A DNA stretch of 64,000 bases, taken from contig NZ_JAEFCF010000027.1 in NCBI RefSeq assembly GCF_016405985.1, forward strand, positions 1-64,000, in the 5' to 3' direction. Of the stretch, positions 26,529-34,629 are shown piece after piece; within the stretch, counting starts at the first letter, position 1, and each line of letters starts with the position of its first letter. Position numbers and translations under genes: made by a program. Below the pieces are notes generated by a model. The model saw only the letters and a list, made by a program, of their open reading frames with translations, was not told the DNA's origin and ran no database searches. This stretch comes from Paracoccus sp. IB05 (GTDB lineage Bacteria > Pseudomonadota > Alphaproteobacteria > Rhodobacterales > Rhodobacteraceae).

Positions 26529-27587
26529 TCAGAGGAAGACTGCGACGGCAAGAAACAGCACAGGGATCAGACCGGCATCGCGGTTCGATTTGAAAAGCCG
26601 CAGGCAGATGGCCGGATCATCGGCATCCAGCTGCCGCAGCTGCCAGAAGAGGTGCAGCCCGAAGGCCCAGATGCCGCAAAGCCCCATCAGGAGCGGCAGG
26701 ATGCCCCGGCCAGCGGGTATGGTGAGGATCACCGCAACCGCAAACAGCAGCACCGAAAGCACGAGAAAGCCCGCAAGCCATTGCCCGGTCCGGTCGGCAA
26801 ACAGCCGCGCGGTGGATTTCACCCCGATCAGCGCGTCATCTTCCTTGTCCTGATGCGCATAAATCGTGTCGTAGAACAGCGTCCAGGCGATCCCTGCCAG
26901 CCAGAGGATCACTGCCGCGACCGGCAGATCTCCGGAATGCGCCGCCCAAAGGAGCAGCGCGCCCCAGTTGAAGGCGAAGCCGAGAAAGACCTGCGGCCAC
27001 CAGGTGAAGCGTTTGGCGAAAGGATAGATCACCACCAGCGCCAGCGAGCCGATGCCCAGCGTGATCGCCAGCCGGTTATAGCTGAGGAGGATCAGGCCCG
27101 CGATCAGCGCCTGGGCCACCATCCAGATCACCGCGCCTTTCACCGTGACCTGGCCCGAAGGCAGCGGGCGGGACCGCGTCCGCGCGACCGAGGCATCGAA
27201 GTCGCGGTCGGTGATGTCATTCCAGGTGCAGCCCGCGCCACGCATCAGAAAGGCGCCTGCGCCCGAGGACGCGACCAGCCACAGATCCCACCAGGAAAAA
27301 CCAGACCCGTCATTCGCCGTCAGCGCCAGCGCCCAGAGACAGGGGAGCCATAAAAGCCAGGTCCCGATCGGCCGGTCTGCCCGCGACAGCCGCAGGAAGG
27401 GCCGCGTCACCGGCGGCGCGAGGTGATCCACCCAATTGCCGCGCGGCGCATCCGCCACCTGGCCGGCGCTGATCTTCGCAGCCGTAGCCTCCAGCTGATC
27501 GGCAAGCCGCGCCGCCTCGACCGGCGACAGCAGATCATCCCCTTCGGGCTGGCCGCTTCCCTCTGGCGTTCTGTCTGTGGGCGCCAT
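26529..27587 (-). CDS. ubiA: 4-hydroxybenzoate polyprenyltransferase
   Basis: A 352-residue integral membrane prenyltransferase of ubiquinone synthesis, attaching the polyprenyl tail to 4-hydroxybenzoate. The two aspartate-rich motifs are present: NDITDRDFD (with the following RTRSRPLPSG) and the second motif in YDTIYAHQDKEDD. About eight transmembrane segments are visible. An N-terminal extension of about 60 residues precedes the catalytic core, longer than in E. coli UbiA (290). The start codon lies 12 bases from that of the divergent rsmE. Confidence 0.93.
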   Translation of the reverse strand: MAPTDRTPEGSGQPEGDDLLSPVEAARLADQLEATAAKISAGQVADAPRGNWVDHLAPPVTRPFLRLSRADRPIGTWLLWLPCLWALALTANDGSGFSWWDLWLVASSGAGAFLMRGAGCTWNDITDRDFDASVARTRSRPLPSGQVTVKGAVIWMVAQALIAGLILLSYNRLAITLGIGSLALVVIYPFAKRFTWWPQVFLGFAFNWGALLLWAAHSGDLPVAAVILWLAGIAWTLFYDTIYAHQDKEDDALIGVKSTARLFADRTGQWLAGFLVLSVLLFAVAVILTIPAGRGILPLLMGLCGIWAFGLHLFWQLRQLDADDPAICLRLFKSNRDAGLIPVLFLAVAVFL

Positions 27588-27599
27588 AGTTTCGCCTCC

Positions 27600-28325
27600 A
27601 TGTCCGGGCCGAAAGTCAGACTTCATGTAGATCAGCCCCTTGGGGAGGGGCAAGCCGTCGCAGTCCTTGAGGGCGCGGCGAATTATCTTTTTGCCGTGAT
27701 GCGGCTGGGGGCTGGCGCCGAAGTGCTCTTGTTCAACGGGCGTGACGGCGAATGGCGCGCGCGCGTGGCCGAGGCGAATAAGCGGCGCGGGGTGCTGGTC
27801 TGCGAAGCGCAGACGAGGCGTCAGGATTTTCCGCCGGATCTGTGGCTTTTGTTCACGCCGGTCAAAAAGGAACGCACGAATTTCATTGTCGAGAAGGCGG
27901 TAGAGCTGGGGGTTGCGCGTCTGATGCCCGTCTCGACCCGGCGCATGAATGCCGAACGGCTCCGGCTCGACAAGCAGCAGGCCCATGCGATTGAGGCGGC
28001 CGAGCAATGCGGCGCGACCTTCGTGCCGGGGATCAGCGATCTGCAACCGCTCGACCGGCTTCTGGCCGGCTGGGATCCGGCGCGGCGGATCTATTGGGCC
28101 GATGAGATCCGGGCGGGGTCGGACGGGACCTGGCCGGGCGTGCCGGGCGCGCCTGTGGCGATCCTGATCGGGCCCGAAGGCGGTTTCACACCCGAGGAAC
28201 GCGCGAAACTCGACAGTCTCGATTTTGTCAGCCCGGTCGCCCTTGGCCCCCGGATCCTGCGCGCCGAAACGGCGGCGCTGGCGGCGGTGACGCTCTGGCA
28301 GCGCACTTTCGGGGACTGGGCATGA
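27600..28325 (+). CDS. rsmE: 16S rRNA (uracil-1498-N3)-methyltransferase
   Basis: A 241-residue SPOUT-class methyltransferase that modifies U1498 in the decoding centre of 16S rRNA. The knot region motifs are LIGPEGGFTPEE and LGPRILRAETAALAAV, both diagnostic of RsmE, with the N-terminal PUA-like domain (ANYLFAVMRLGAG). E. coli RsmE is 243 residues. The start at 27600 gives family length. The next gene overlaps by 4 bases. Confidence 0.95.
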   Translation: MSGPKVRLHVDQPLGEGQAVAVLEGAANYLFAVMRLGAGAEVLLFNGRDGEWRARVAEANKRRGVLVCEAQTRRQDFPPDLWLLFTPVKKERTNFIVEKAVELGVARLMPVSTRRMNAERLRLDKQQAHAIEAAEQCGATFVPGISDLQPLDRLLAGWDPARRIYWADEIRAGSDGTWPGVPGAPVAILIGPEGGFTPEERAKLDSLDFVSPVALGPRILRAETAALAAVTLWQRTFGDWA

Positions 28326-28867
28326 TCCGCCCCGGGATCATCGCCGGCGCGCGGCGCTGGCAGGGTGTGATCGAGGGCGCGGCTTTCCTTCTGTTCGGCA
28401 GCTGGATCTTTGCCGGCGGCACCCTGGTCTGGCAGCTGTCGGGGCTGGCGGTGATGGCGCTTGGGCTTGGCTGGGCGGTCAATGGCTGGCGGCGTATGCG
28501 CTTTCAGGCCGACCCTTCGGCGCCCGGGCTGATCGAGGTGGACGAGGGCCGCATCCGGTTTCTGCATCCGGTGATGGGGGGCGAGGTCAGCCTCAATGAC
28601 CTTGCAGAGCTGAAGCTCGTCACGCTCCGGGGCCGCAGGCTCTGGCAGATGCGCGACCTTTCCGGGGCGCGGCTGATTGTGCCGCTCGAATCTGCCGGGG
28701 CGGGAGAACTTGCCGATGCGCTGACCAGCCTGCCGGGGCTGTCGGCCGCAAGCCTCGTGGCGGCGCTTGACGCAGATGTCGCGCCGCAAGGCAGCACGCT
28801 GCCCTCGACCGGCGCGCGCGAACATCTTGTCTGGACGCGGCCCGGCAGCGGCATCCGGCCCGTGTGA
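28322..28867 (+). CDS. Hypothetical membrane protein
   Basis: A 181-residue protein with two close transmembrane segments in the first 58 residues (GAAFLLFGSWIFAGG and LSGLAVMALGLGWAV), then a soluble beta-rich domain (LIEVDEGRIRFLHPV ... GARLIVPLES). The second part resembles a small PH-like or SH3-like fold by pattern only. Its start overlaps the rsmE stop (ATGA), so the two are coupled. No function is assigned. Confidence 0.7.
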   Translation: MIRPGIIAGARRWQGVIEGAAFLLFGSWIFAGGTLVWQLSGLAVMALGLGWAVNGWRRMRFQADPSAPGLIEVDEGRIRFLHPVMGGEVSLNDLAELKLVTLRGRRLWQMRDLSGARLIVPLESAGAGELADALTSLPGLSAASLVAALDADVAPQGSTLPSTGAREHLVWTRPGSGIRPV

Positions 28868-28997
28868 GTGGCGGTCAGACTGGCGGTCAGACGGGCCTGC
28901 TCACAGGACCTGTGCATCTGGCGGGCTTGACAATATCCTCCGGGACAGGACAGGTCAGTCGCCTGAGACCAGATGACAGCGAAGCCGGAGCCAGCCC

Positions 28998-30344
28998 ATG
29001 TCGATACCACAATCCGGAGGCGGCCCGATCGAGAGCCTGGACCAGCTCGCGGCCTTGCTGGAAAGCGGTTGTAAACCGAAGGAAGACTGGCGCATCGGGA
29101 CCGAGCACGAGAAATTCGGCTGGCTGACCGATACGAAGCAGCCCTTGCCCTATGACGGCCCGCGCTCGATTTCCGCGATTTTCGCAGGGCTTGAGGCGCG
29201 TTTCGGCTGGGAGCCGGTGCTTGAGGGCGAAAACGTCATCGGCCTTACCCGCAACGGCGCCAATATCAGCCTGGAGCCCGGCGGCCAGTTCGAGCTTTCC
29301 GGCGCGCCGGTCCTGACCATCCACGAGACCGCGTCTGAGCTCGACAATCACCTCGCTGAAGTGGCGGCGGTGACCGAGGGCATGGGCGTCCGGTTCATGG
29401 GAATCGGGGCGGCGCCCGAATGGTCGCATGACCAGATGCCGGTGATGCCGAAAGGCCGCTACCGGCTGATGACCGATTACATGGGCCGCGTCGGTACCCA
29501 TGGCACCCAGATGATGTACCGCACCTCGACGGTGCAGGTTAATCTCGACTATGCGTCAGAAGCGGACATGGTGAAAAAGCTGCGCGTGGCGCTGGCCCTG
29601 CAGCCGGTGGCGACCGCGCTTTTTGCATCATCCCCGTTCTTTGACGGCAAGCTGAACGGTCATAAATCCTGGCGTTCCAGGATCTGGCGCGGGCTGGATG
29701 ACAGCCGCACCGGGATGCTGCCTTTTGCCTTTGACGAAGGCATGGGCTTTCAGGCCTATGTTGACTGGGTGCTCGATGTGCCGATGTATTTCGTCTATCG
29801 CGACGGCAAATATATCGATGCGCTCGGGCAAAGCTTCCGCGATTTCCTCAATGGCAAGCTTCCGGCTCTGCCGGGCGAGAAGCCGACTTTGTCCGACTGG
29901 GCCGACCATTTGACCACGGTTTTCCCCGAGGCGCGGGTCAAGAAATATATCGAGATGCGCGGCGCCGATTGCGGCGACCGCGCGCATCTGATCGCGCTGC
30001 CGGCCTTCTGGACCGGGCTGACCTATGATGATGCCGCGCTGGACGCCGCATGGGAGCTGGTCCGCAATATCGACAGCGAGACCCGTGAAGGGCTGCGCGT
30101 CGCGGCCTCGGTTTCGGCGCTGCAGGGCGAGGCGAATGGGGTGAAGCTGGCCGATCTGGCCCATGCGGCGGTCTCGCTCGCCCATACCGGGCTGGCAGAG
30201 CGCGGGTATGGCGAAGAGATCTGGCTTGCGCCGCTGGTCACCTCGGTCAAGGCCGGAAAGGTCCAGGCCGACCGCTGGCTCGACCTGTATCATGGCGACT
30301 GGGCCGGCAGCCTCGCACCGGTCTATGACGCGTCAAGCTACTGA
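28998..30344 (+). CDS. gshA: Glutamate-cysteine ligase, class 3 (plant/alphaproteobacterial type)
   Basis: A 448-residue enzyme of glutathione synthesis that joins glutamate and cysteine with ATP. It belongs to the plant-like class, recognised by IGTEHEKFGW, the substrate/ATP region SLEPGGQFELSGAP, and MYRTSTVQVNLDY. Alphaproteobacterial members are about 455 residues. The start at 28998 (MSIPQSGGG) is preceded by GGAG at about 13 bases. Its last 12 bases overlap the 3' end of the convergent NYN ribonuclease gene. A short direct repeat TGGCGGTCAGAC lies just upstream (about 28869-28892). Confidence 0.95.
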   Translation: MSIPQSGGGPIESLDQLAALLESGCKPKEDWRIGTEHEKFGWLTDTKQPLPYDGPRSISAIFAGLEARFGWEPVLEGENVIGLTRNGANISLEPGGQFELSGAPVLTIHETASELDNHLAEVAAVTEGMGVRFMGIGAAPEWSHDQMPVMPKGRYRLMTDYMGRVGTHGTQMMYRTSTVQVNLDYASEADMVKKLRVALALQPVATALFASSPFFDGKLNGHKSWRSRIWRGLDDSRTGMLPFAFDEGMGFQAYVDWVLDVPMYFVYRDGKYIDALGQSFRDFLNGKLPALPGEKPTLSDWADHLTTVFPEARVKKYIEMRGADCGDRAHLIALPAFWTGLTYDDAALDAAWELVRNIDSETREGLRVAASVSALQGEANGVKLADLAHAAVSLAHTGLAERGYGEEIWLAPLVTSVKAGKVQADRWLDLYHGDWAGSLAPVYDASSY

Positions 30345-30887
30345 TTTACGGGCGCCCTGTTTCCTGGCCGCTTGCCCTGCCGGGGCAAGATCCAGCCATA
30401 GCACATTGTCGCGATAGCCGCCCCGAACCAGACGGCCGGGGCGGGCGAGGTCGGGATATCCGGCGATCCGGTCGCGAAAGCGGTCATTGCTGATGATCAC
30501 CGCTGCGCTTTGATTTGCGAAATCCAGCAGGAAGGGATCGGCCTGCGCGCCCCGGGGCACCACCAGAACATGGTCCTGTTCCAGCCCGAGCAGCTGGCAG
30601 AATTGCCGGTCATTCATATAGCGCCCGGTCAGCAGGTAGCCGGCATTGGCGTCAAAAACCACGCCGCAGCCATAGCCCATCAGATCAAGCCGGCCCAAAA
30701 CCTCGGACAGGGTGGCGATCTGCGGCCTGCCGTCGCGCCAATGCATCACATTGGACCCATCAAGCACCGCAAGCGGTCTGCGCGCCTTTGCCCGCGCCCG
30801 CCACCGCCGCCGCAAGCCCAGGGCAAGCGCCAGCAGCCAGGCGAGCAGCAAAAGCGGAAGCAGGACCGCGAGGCTGAGTTCAACCAT
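30333..30887 (-). CDS. Membrane-tethered NYN-domain (Zc3h12a-like) ribonuclease
   Basis: A 184-residue protein. One N-terminal transmembrane helix (LAVLLPLLLLAWLLALALGL, residues 6-25) and a basic stretch are followed by a PIN-like NYN domain. Its acidic positions are in VLDGSNVMHW, VVFDANAGY and VIISNDRFRD, matching the metal-binding aspartates of Zc3h12a/Regnase-type RNases. It is therefore probably an endoribonuclease anchored at the inner membrane. It begins 6 bases after the plsY stop as the last gene of the pyr-plsY operon and overlaps the gshA 3' end. Confidence 0.8.
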   Translation of the reverse strand: MVELSLAVLLPLLLLAWLLALALGLRRRWRARAKARRPLAVLDGSNVMHWRDGRPQIATLSEVLGRLDLMGYGCGVVFDANAGYLLTGRYMNDRQFCQLLGLEQDHVLVVPRGAQADPFLLDFANQSAAVIISNDRFRDRIAGYPDLARPGRLVRGGYRDNVLWLDLAPAGQAARKQGARKSVA

Positions 30888-30893
30888 CGCAGA

Positions 30894-31544
30894 TCAGGAC
30901 TTCTTCCCGCCGATTTTCGGCTCGGTCCCGGATTTGATCCGCTTCAGATTGGCGGCGTGGCGGATATAGATCAGCACCGTCAGCAGCACGACGAGGATCA
31001 GCATTCGCCCCGCACCGGGGGAAGCAATCCAGACCGGCATATCTTTCATCCCGGCAACCAGCACCCAAAGCGGCGTCAGCGCCGCCGCGATCAGGGCCGC
31101 CGCCGAGGACATCCGGGTCGCAACCGCGCCGATCAGCCATGTCAGACAGGTCAGAATGCCGACCGGCGGCGCCAGCGCCAGCAGGATCCCAAGGAAGGTC
31201 GCAACCCCTTTGCCGCCGCGAAAGCCGCTCCAGACCGGAAAGAGATGGCCAAGGAAAGCCGCCAGCGCCGCGACCTGGGCGGCATCTTCCGCGCCAGCCC
31301 AGCTCCGCGCCAGGATAACCGCCAGCGCGCCCTTGCCGCCATCGAGCAGCAATGTCGCCAGCGCCGCCGCCTTGTTGCCGGTCCTGAGAACATTGGTCGC
31401 GCCGATATTCCCGGATCCGATCTGGCGCAGGTCGCCAAGGCCCATCGCGCGGGTGATCAGCACCCCAAACGGCACCGATCCCAGCAGATAGGCCAGGATG
31501 GCCACCAGGATCAGTGTCTCACGCCCGGTTACAAAGTCCGGCAT
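30894..31544 (-). CDS. plsY: Glycerol-3-phosphate acyltransferase PlsY
   Basis: A 216-residue integral membrane enzyme that transfers an acyl group from acyl phosphate to glycerol-3-phosphate, starting phospholipid synthesis. The three family motifs are present: LLGSVPFG, GSGNIGATNVLR and GFRGGKGVATFLG. Five or more transmembrane helices are visible. It lies 65 bases after the dihydroorotase-like gene and 6 bases before the NYN RNase gene, all on the minus strand. Confidence 0.95.
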   Translation of the reverse strand: MPDFVTGRETLILVAILAYLLGSVPFGVLITRAMGLGDLRQIGSGNIGATNVLRTGNKAAALATLLLDGGKGALAVILARSWAGAEDAAQVAALAAFLGHLFPVWSGFRGGKGVATFLGILLALAPPVGILTCLTWLIGAVATRMSSAAALIAAALTPLWVLVAGMKDMPVWIASPGAGRMLILVVLLTVLIYIRHAANLKRIKSGTEPKIGGKKS

Positions 31545-31609
31545 TTATTCTCTCTCCCCTGCGCTCACAGGGCCCGCGCCCGATGACAGCGTTTAACCCA
31601 GGCTGCGTT

Positions 31610-32887
31610 TCAGATTGACGAGCGAAAGACTTCGCGCCCGCCGACCCAGCTGGCCAGCACGCGCCCCTCCATCCGCGCCCCGTCAAAGGGCGTATTCTTC
31701 GATTTCGACTGCAGCGTAAAGCGGTTCATCAGGAAAGGCGCATCCGGATCAAACAGCACCAGATCCGCCGGGGCCGAGACCGAGAGCCTGCCCTGCGGCA
31801 GGCCAAGCCGGTTCGCCGGGTTCAGCGCCATGGCGCGGAAGATCTGCGGCAGGCTCAGATGGCCGGCATGGTAGAGCCGCATCGCGGCCGGCAGGATCGT
31901 TTCAAGCGCCACCGCGCCGGGGGCCGCCTCTTCAAAAGGCAGACGTTTCGATTCCTCATCGGCAGGCGTGTGGAAGGACGCGATCACGTCGATCAGCCCA
32001 TCCGCCAGCGCCGCGATGATTGCCTGACGGTCTTCCTCCGACCGCAAGGGCGGCGTCAGTTTAAAGAAGGTGCGGTAATCACCCAGATCCAGCTCATTCA
32101 GCGTCAGATGGTGGATCGAGGTGCCGGCGGTGACGTCGAGCCCCGCCGCTTTGGCGCGGGCCAGAGCGGGCAGCGAATGCGCGGTGGTGATCTGATCGGC
32201 GTGATAGCGGGCGCGGGTCATCTCGACCAGCGCAAGATCGCGTTCCAGCCCCATCCGTTCCGCAATGGGCGAAACCGCCGGAATGCCGCGGAAGCTCGCG
32301 AATTTGCCGCTTGTCGCGGCGCCGCCCTTCGAGAGCGCGGGTTCCTGCGGATGGCCCACGACCAGCGCGCCAAGCGAACGCGCATAGGTCAGGGCACGGC
32401 TCAGCGCGCGGGTATCGGTCGAGACATGGAAAGCATCCGTAAAGGCCAGTGCGCCTGCATCAAGGAGAAAGCCGATCTCGGTCATCTCATGGCCCGCGCG
32501 GCCCTTGGTCAGCGCCGCCATATGGCGGATGCGGACCGGCGCAGCTTCGGCGGCGCGCCTTGTGACGAATTCCAGCACTTCGGGCGTGTCGATCGCGGGC
32601 AGCGTGTCGGGTCGCGCGATCACCGTGGTCACGCCCCCCGCCGCCGCCGCGAGGCCCGCCGAGCGGAAGCTCTCGCGGTGGCGCTCGCCCGGCTCACCGA
32701 TCTTGACGCCCCAGTCGACGATCCCGGGGGCGAGGCATTTGCCGCCGCAATCGATGGTGACCGCGCCTTTCGGCAGTTTCTTCGCGGGCTCGGCGATCAG
32801 GCCATCCACCACGGTCAGGCTGCCCGTCGTATCGCTCAGCGTTTCGGGGTCGATCAGGCGGGCATTGGTGAAATGAAGGATGGTCAT
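31610..32887 (-). CDS. pyrC: Dihydroorotase-like protein lacking metal ligands (PyrX-type)
   Basis: A 425-residue amidohydrolase-fold protein usually annotated as dihydroorotase of pyrimidine synthesis. The overall pattern (LAPGIVDWGVKIGEPGERH, TAGTSIHHLTLNELDLGDY, NPANRLGLPQG) is of class I dihydroorotase. However, the HxH metal ligands after the first aspartate are replaced by G60 and K62, and the catalytic aspartate of the TDHAPH motif is missing (SFHTPADEES). It is therefore probably inactive as an enzyme and may act as a structural partner of PyrB, like PyrC' (PyrX) of Pseudomonas. It overlaps the upstream membrane gene by 4 bases in the pyrB operon. Confidence 0.88.
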   Translation of the reverse strand: MTILHFTNARLIDPETLSDTTGSLTVVDGLIAEPAKKLPKGAVTIDCGGKCLAPGIVDWGVKIGEPGERHRESFRSAGLAAAAGGVTTVIARPDTLPAIDTPEVLEFVTRRAAEAAPVRIRHMAALTKGRAGHEMTEIGFLLDAGALAFTDAFHVSTDTRALSRALTYARSLGALVVGHPQEPALSKGGAATSGKFASFRGIPAVSPIAERMGLERDLALVEMTRARYHADQITTAHSLPALARAKAAGLDVTAGTSIHHLTLNELDLGDYRTFFKLTPPLRSEEDRQAIIAALADGLIDVIASFHTPADEESKRLPFEEAAPGAVALETILPAAMRLYHAGHLSLPQIFRAMALNPANRLGLPQGRLSVSAPADLVLFDPDAPFLMNRFTLQSKSKNTPFDGARMEGRVLASWVGGREVFRSSI

Positions 32888-33543
32888 CCGGGATCCGTGT
32901 CGGGCTGGGATCTGGCCAGCTTTGCCTTGGCCAGCGTTGCTTCGGCCTGAATGTCGAGCACCAGCTGCAGGACCTGTTCTGCATCCGTCAGACGTTCAAA
33001 CCCGGTGCGGGTGTAGGACGTGTCACCGTCGCTGTCTACCGTGACGAGCATCGCCAGATGCAGCGAGGCAGTGCCATGGCGCGGATCGCCGGTCATCTCG
33101 AGGATGCTTTCGGGCAGGATCGGCCAGGAGGTGAGCTTCGGGCGCGAAAACCGCGGCGCGGGGCCGGTCAGCCGCAGCAGCGCGCGCCGGTCGGTCAGCG
33201 CGTAGAAGCTGCGCTCAAAGTCCCGCTCACGCGTGAGCCAGCCGCGCCACAAAAGCCAGGAGGCGAGGAACAGGCTCAGCACCGCGACAATGGCGCAAAA
33301 CACCATCACCAGCCCAAGGAGCGGCGCCTGGGCCGGTGCCATGGCCGGATCGCGCAGGAATGTCGCCGCAAAGGCGATCCACAAGAAAGCGAAAAGGGCC
33401 ACCATCACGCCGATCAGCGTCATGCCCAGATCATTCCGGCCATAACGCCGCCCCGGCGCCGGGCGTCCGGTCCAGAGCAGCCGTTCTCCCGGCGCGAGAT
33501 CGCGGCTCCAGTCGGGCGGGGCGGGGGGCGCGGTTGCGGTCAT
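32884..33543 (-). CDS. PH-like membrane protein, paralog 3 of the pyr operon
   Basis: A 219-residue protein. A soluble N-terminus with the motif PGERLLWTGRPAPG is followed by two transmembrane helices (about residues 41-62 and 74-98), and a C-terminal bPH2-like domain with FYALTDRRALLRL. Two other genes upstream share the LWxxRP motif and the same layout, so the three are paralogs. The stop overlaps the start of the dihydroorotase-like gene (ATGA). Its function is unknown. Confidence 0.72.
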   Translation of the reverse strand: MTATAPPAPPDWSRDLAPGERLLWTGRPAPGRRYGRNDLGMTLIGVMVALFAFLWIAFAATFLRDPAMAPAQAPLLGLVMVFCAIVAVLSLFLASWLLWRGWLTRERDFERSFYALTDRRALLRLTGPAPRFSRPKLTSWPILPESILEMTGDPRHGTASLHLAMLVTVDSDGDTSYTRTGFERLTDAEQVLQLVLDIQAEATLAKAKLARSQPDTDPG

Positions 33544-33601
33544 CGGGGCGGGTCTCGGGGACAGGATTTCAGGTTCGGGGTGTGCGGATCAGTTCCGGGG
33601 C

Positions 33602-33892
33602 TCAGGTTTCCGGGAGCGCGACAATGGCCTGGCGCATCCTCCTAAGGGGTGAAGCGCCGCCCCGGCGGGTTGCCGGCCAGGGCGTCGGAACGGAACCGGA
33701 TCGTGCACCGGCACCCGTAGCAGGGGGCTTCGCTTCAGCGGATTGTGCCAGACCAGAACGGCGCATTTCGAAGAAGGGACGCGTAGCGCAGGCGGGCTTT
33801 CCGATGAGCGCGACTTGCCAGAGCCAGGTCATGGCGATCAGGCCGCCCGCGAACTGGTCTCTGGTGGTAAGGCCTGCACGCTCCAGGCTCAT
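33602..33892 (-). CDS. Doubtful small open frame coupled to a PH-like gene
   Basis: A 96-codon frame whose ATG overlaps the upstream stop by 4 bases. It contains one hydrophobic stretch (GGLIAMTWLWQVALIG), but the C-terminal half is arginine/alanine/proline-rich and unlike a folded protein. It fills an otherwise empty 345-base gap in a tightly packed operon. It may be real, decayed, or chance. Confidence 0.25.
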   Translation of the reverse strand: MSLERAGLTTRDQFAGGLIAMTWLWQVALIGKPACATRPFFEMRRSGLAQSAEAKPPATGAGARSGSVPTPWPATRRGGASPLRRMRQAIVALPET

Positions 33893-34500
33893 CTGGTGCC
33901 ACCTGTGATGTCACCTGGCCTGCTGATTGCGTCGAGGAGCAGGCGGTAGACAGTGCGGGCCTCGGGGATTTGCTCGAAGCCGATCTTTTCTCCGAAAATC
34001 CCGATGCTATGGACAAAGCCGATGAGGCTGCCGCGCGTCAGGCTGACCACATCCCAGCTGCGGGTCGCGAACCAGACCGAACCTGGCAGCCCCTCTTCCA
34101 GCGCCGGATGCAGGCCGGAGTTCAGCGCAAAGCGCTGCAGCCGGCGGCGGCCAAGAATTTCAGTCGCAATAAAGGCATGACGGTCGGTCAGCGTGTAGAA
34201 GCTGCCTCTGAGCCGCAGCCAGCGCCCGAGCGGCGCACCGAAACACAGGGTCAGGCCGATGAAAAGCACGGGCAGGCCGAAGGCGATAAAGATCAGGTTG
34301 ACCGGAAAGGGCAGCCCAATGCCAGCCCCCGAGGCCATATAGATCCAGATCAGCGCGAAGCCGGTGAAAGGAAGGCCTGCGATCAGGCGGAAACTGAGGA
34401 TGCTCGTCCAGTCGAACCGTGCCTCCGGGCGCCCCTGCCATAGAATCTCCTCGCCCGGGTCGAGAATATCCTCCCAGCCTGGCGGGGGGGCGGGGGTCAT
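33889..34500 (-). CDS. PH-like membrane protein, paralog 2 of the pyr operon
   Basis: A 203-residue protein with the N-terminal motif PGEEILWQGRPEARFDW, two transmembrane helices (about 36-58 and 66-90) and a C-terminal domain beginning FYTLTDRHAFIATEI, characteristic of bPH2/DUF304-like proteins. It is paralogous to the two neighbours. It begins 3 bases after the 41-residue membrane protein gene. Its role is unknown; PH-like membrane proteins often act in envelope assembly. Confidence 0.72.
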   Translation of the reverse strand: MTPAPPPGWEDILDPGEEILWQGRPEARFDWTSILSFRLIAGLPFTGFALIWIYMASGAGIGLPFPVNLIFIAFGLPVLFIGLTLCFGAPLGRWLRLRGSFYTLTDRHAFIATEILGRRRLQRFALNSGLHPALEEGLPGSVWFATRSWDVVSLTRGSLIGFVHSIGIFGEKIGFEQIPEARTVYRLLLDAISRPGDITGGTR

Positions 34501-34503
34501 GGA

Positions 34504-34629
34504 TCAGCCTCCCACCCAGACAAAAACCACGGTCAGCACCACAAGTCCCAGCAGCACGGCGGTGGCGACCATGCCGCCCTGGCGCATCTCGGATTTTGTG
34601 GGTTTGCGATTGGGGTCGGGCGTGGTCAC
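34504..34629 (-). CDS. 41-residue single-span membrane protein
   Basis: A small gene starting with GTG that overlaps the upstream stop codon (GTGA) and ends 3 bases before the next ATG, the close packing of a real operon member. The product has a basic hydrophilic head (TPDPNRKPTKSEMRQGGM) and one transmembrane helix (ATAVLLGLVVLTVVFVWVGG). It lies between two PH-like paralogs. No function is known. Confidence 0.65.
   Translation of the reverse strand: MTTPDPNRKPTKSEMRQGGMVATAVLLGLVVLTVVFVWVGG

Noticed and set aside
28869-28892. 12-bp direct repeat TGGCGGTCAGAC before gshA as an operator
   Set aside because: It immediately follows the stop of the preceding gene, far from the gshA start, and two short GC-rich copies can arise by slippage.
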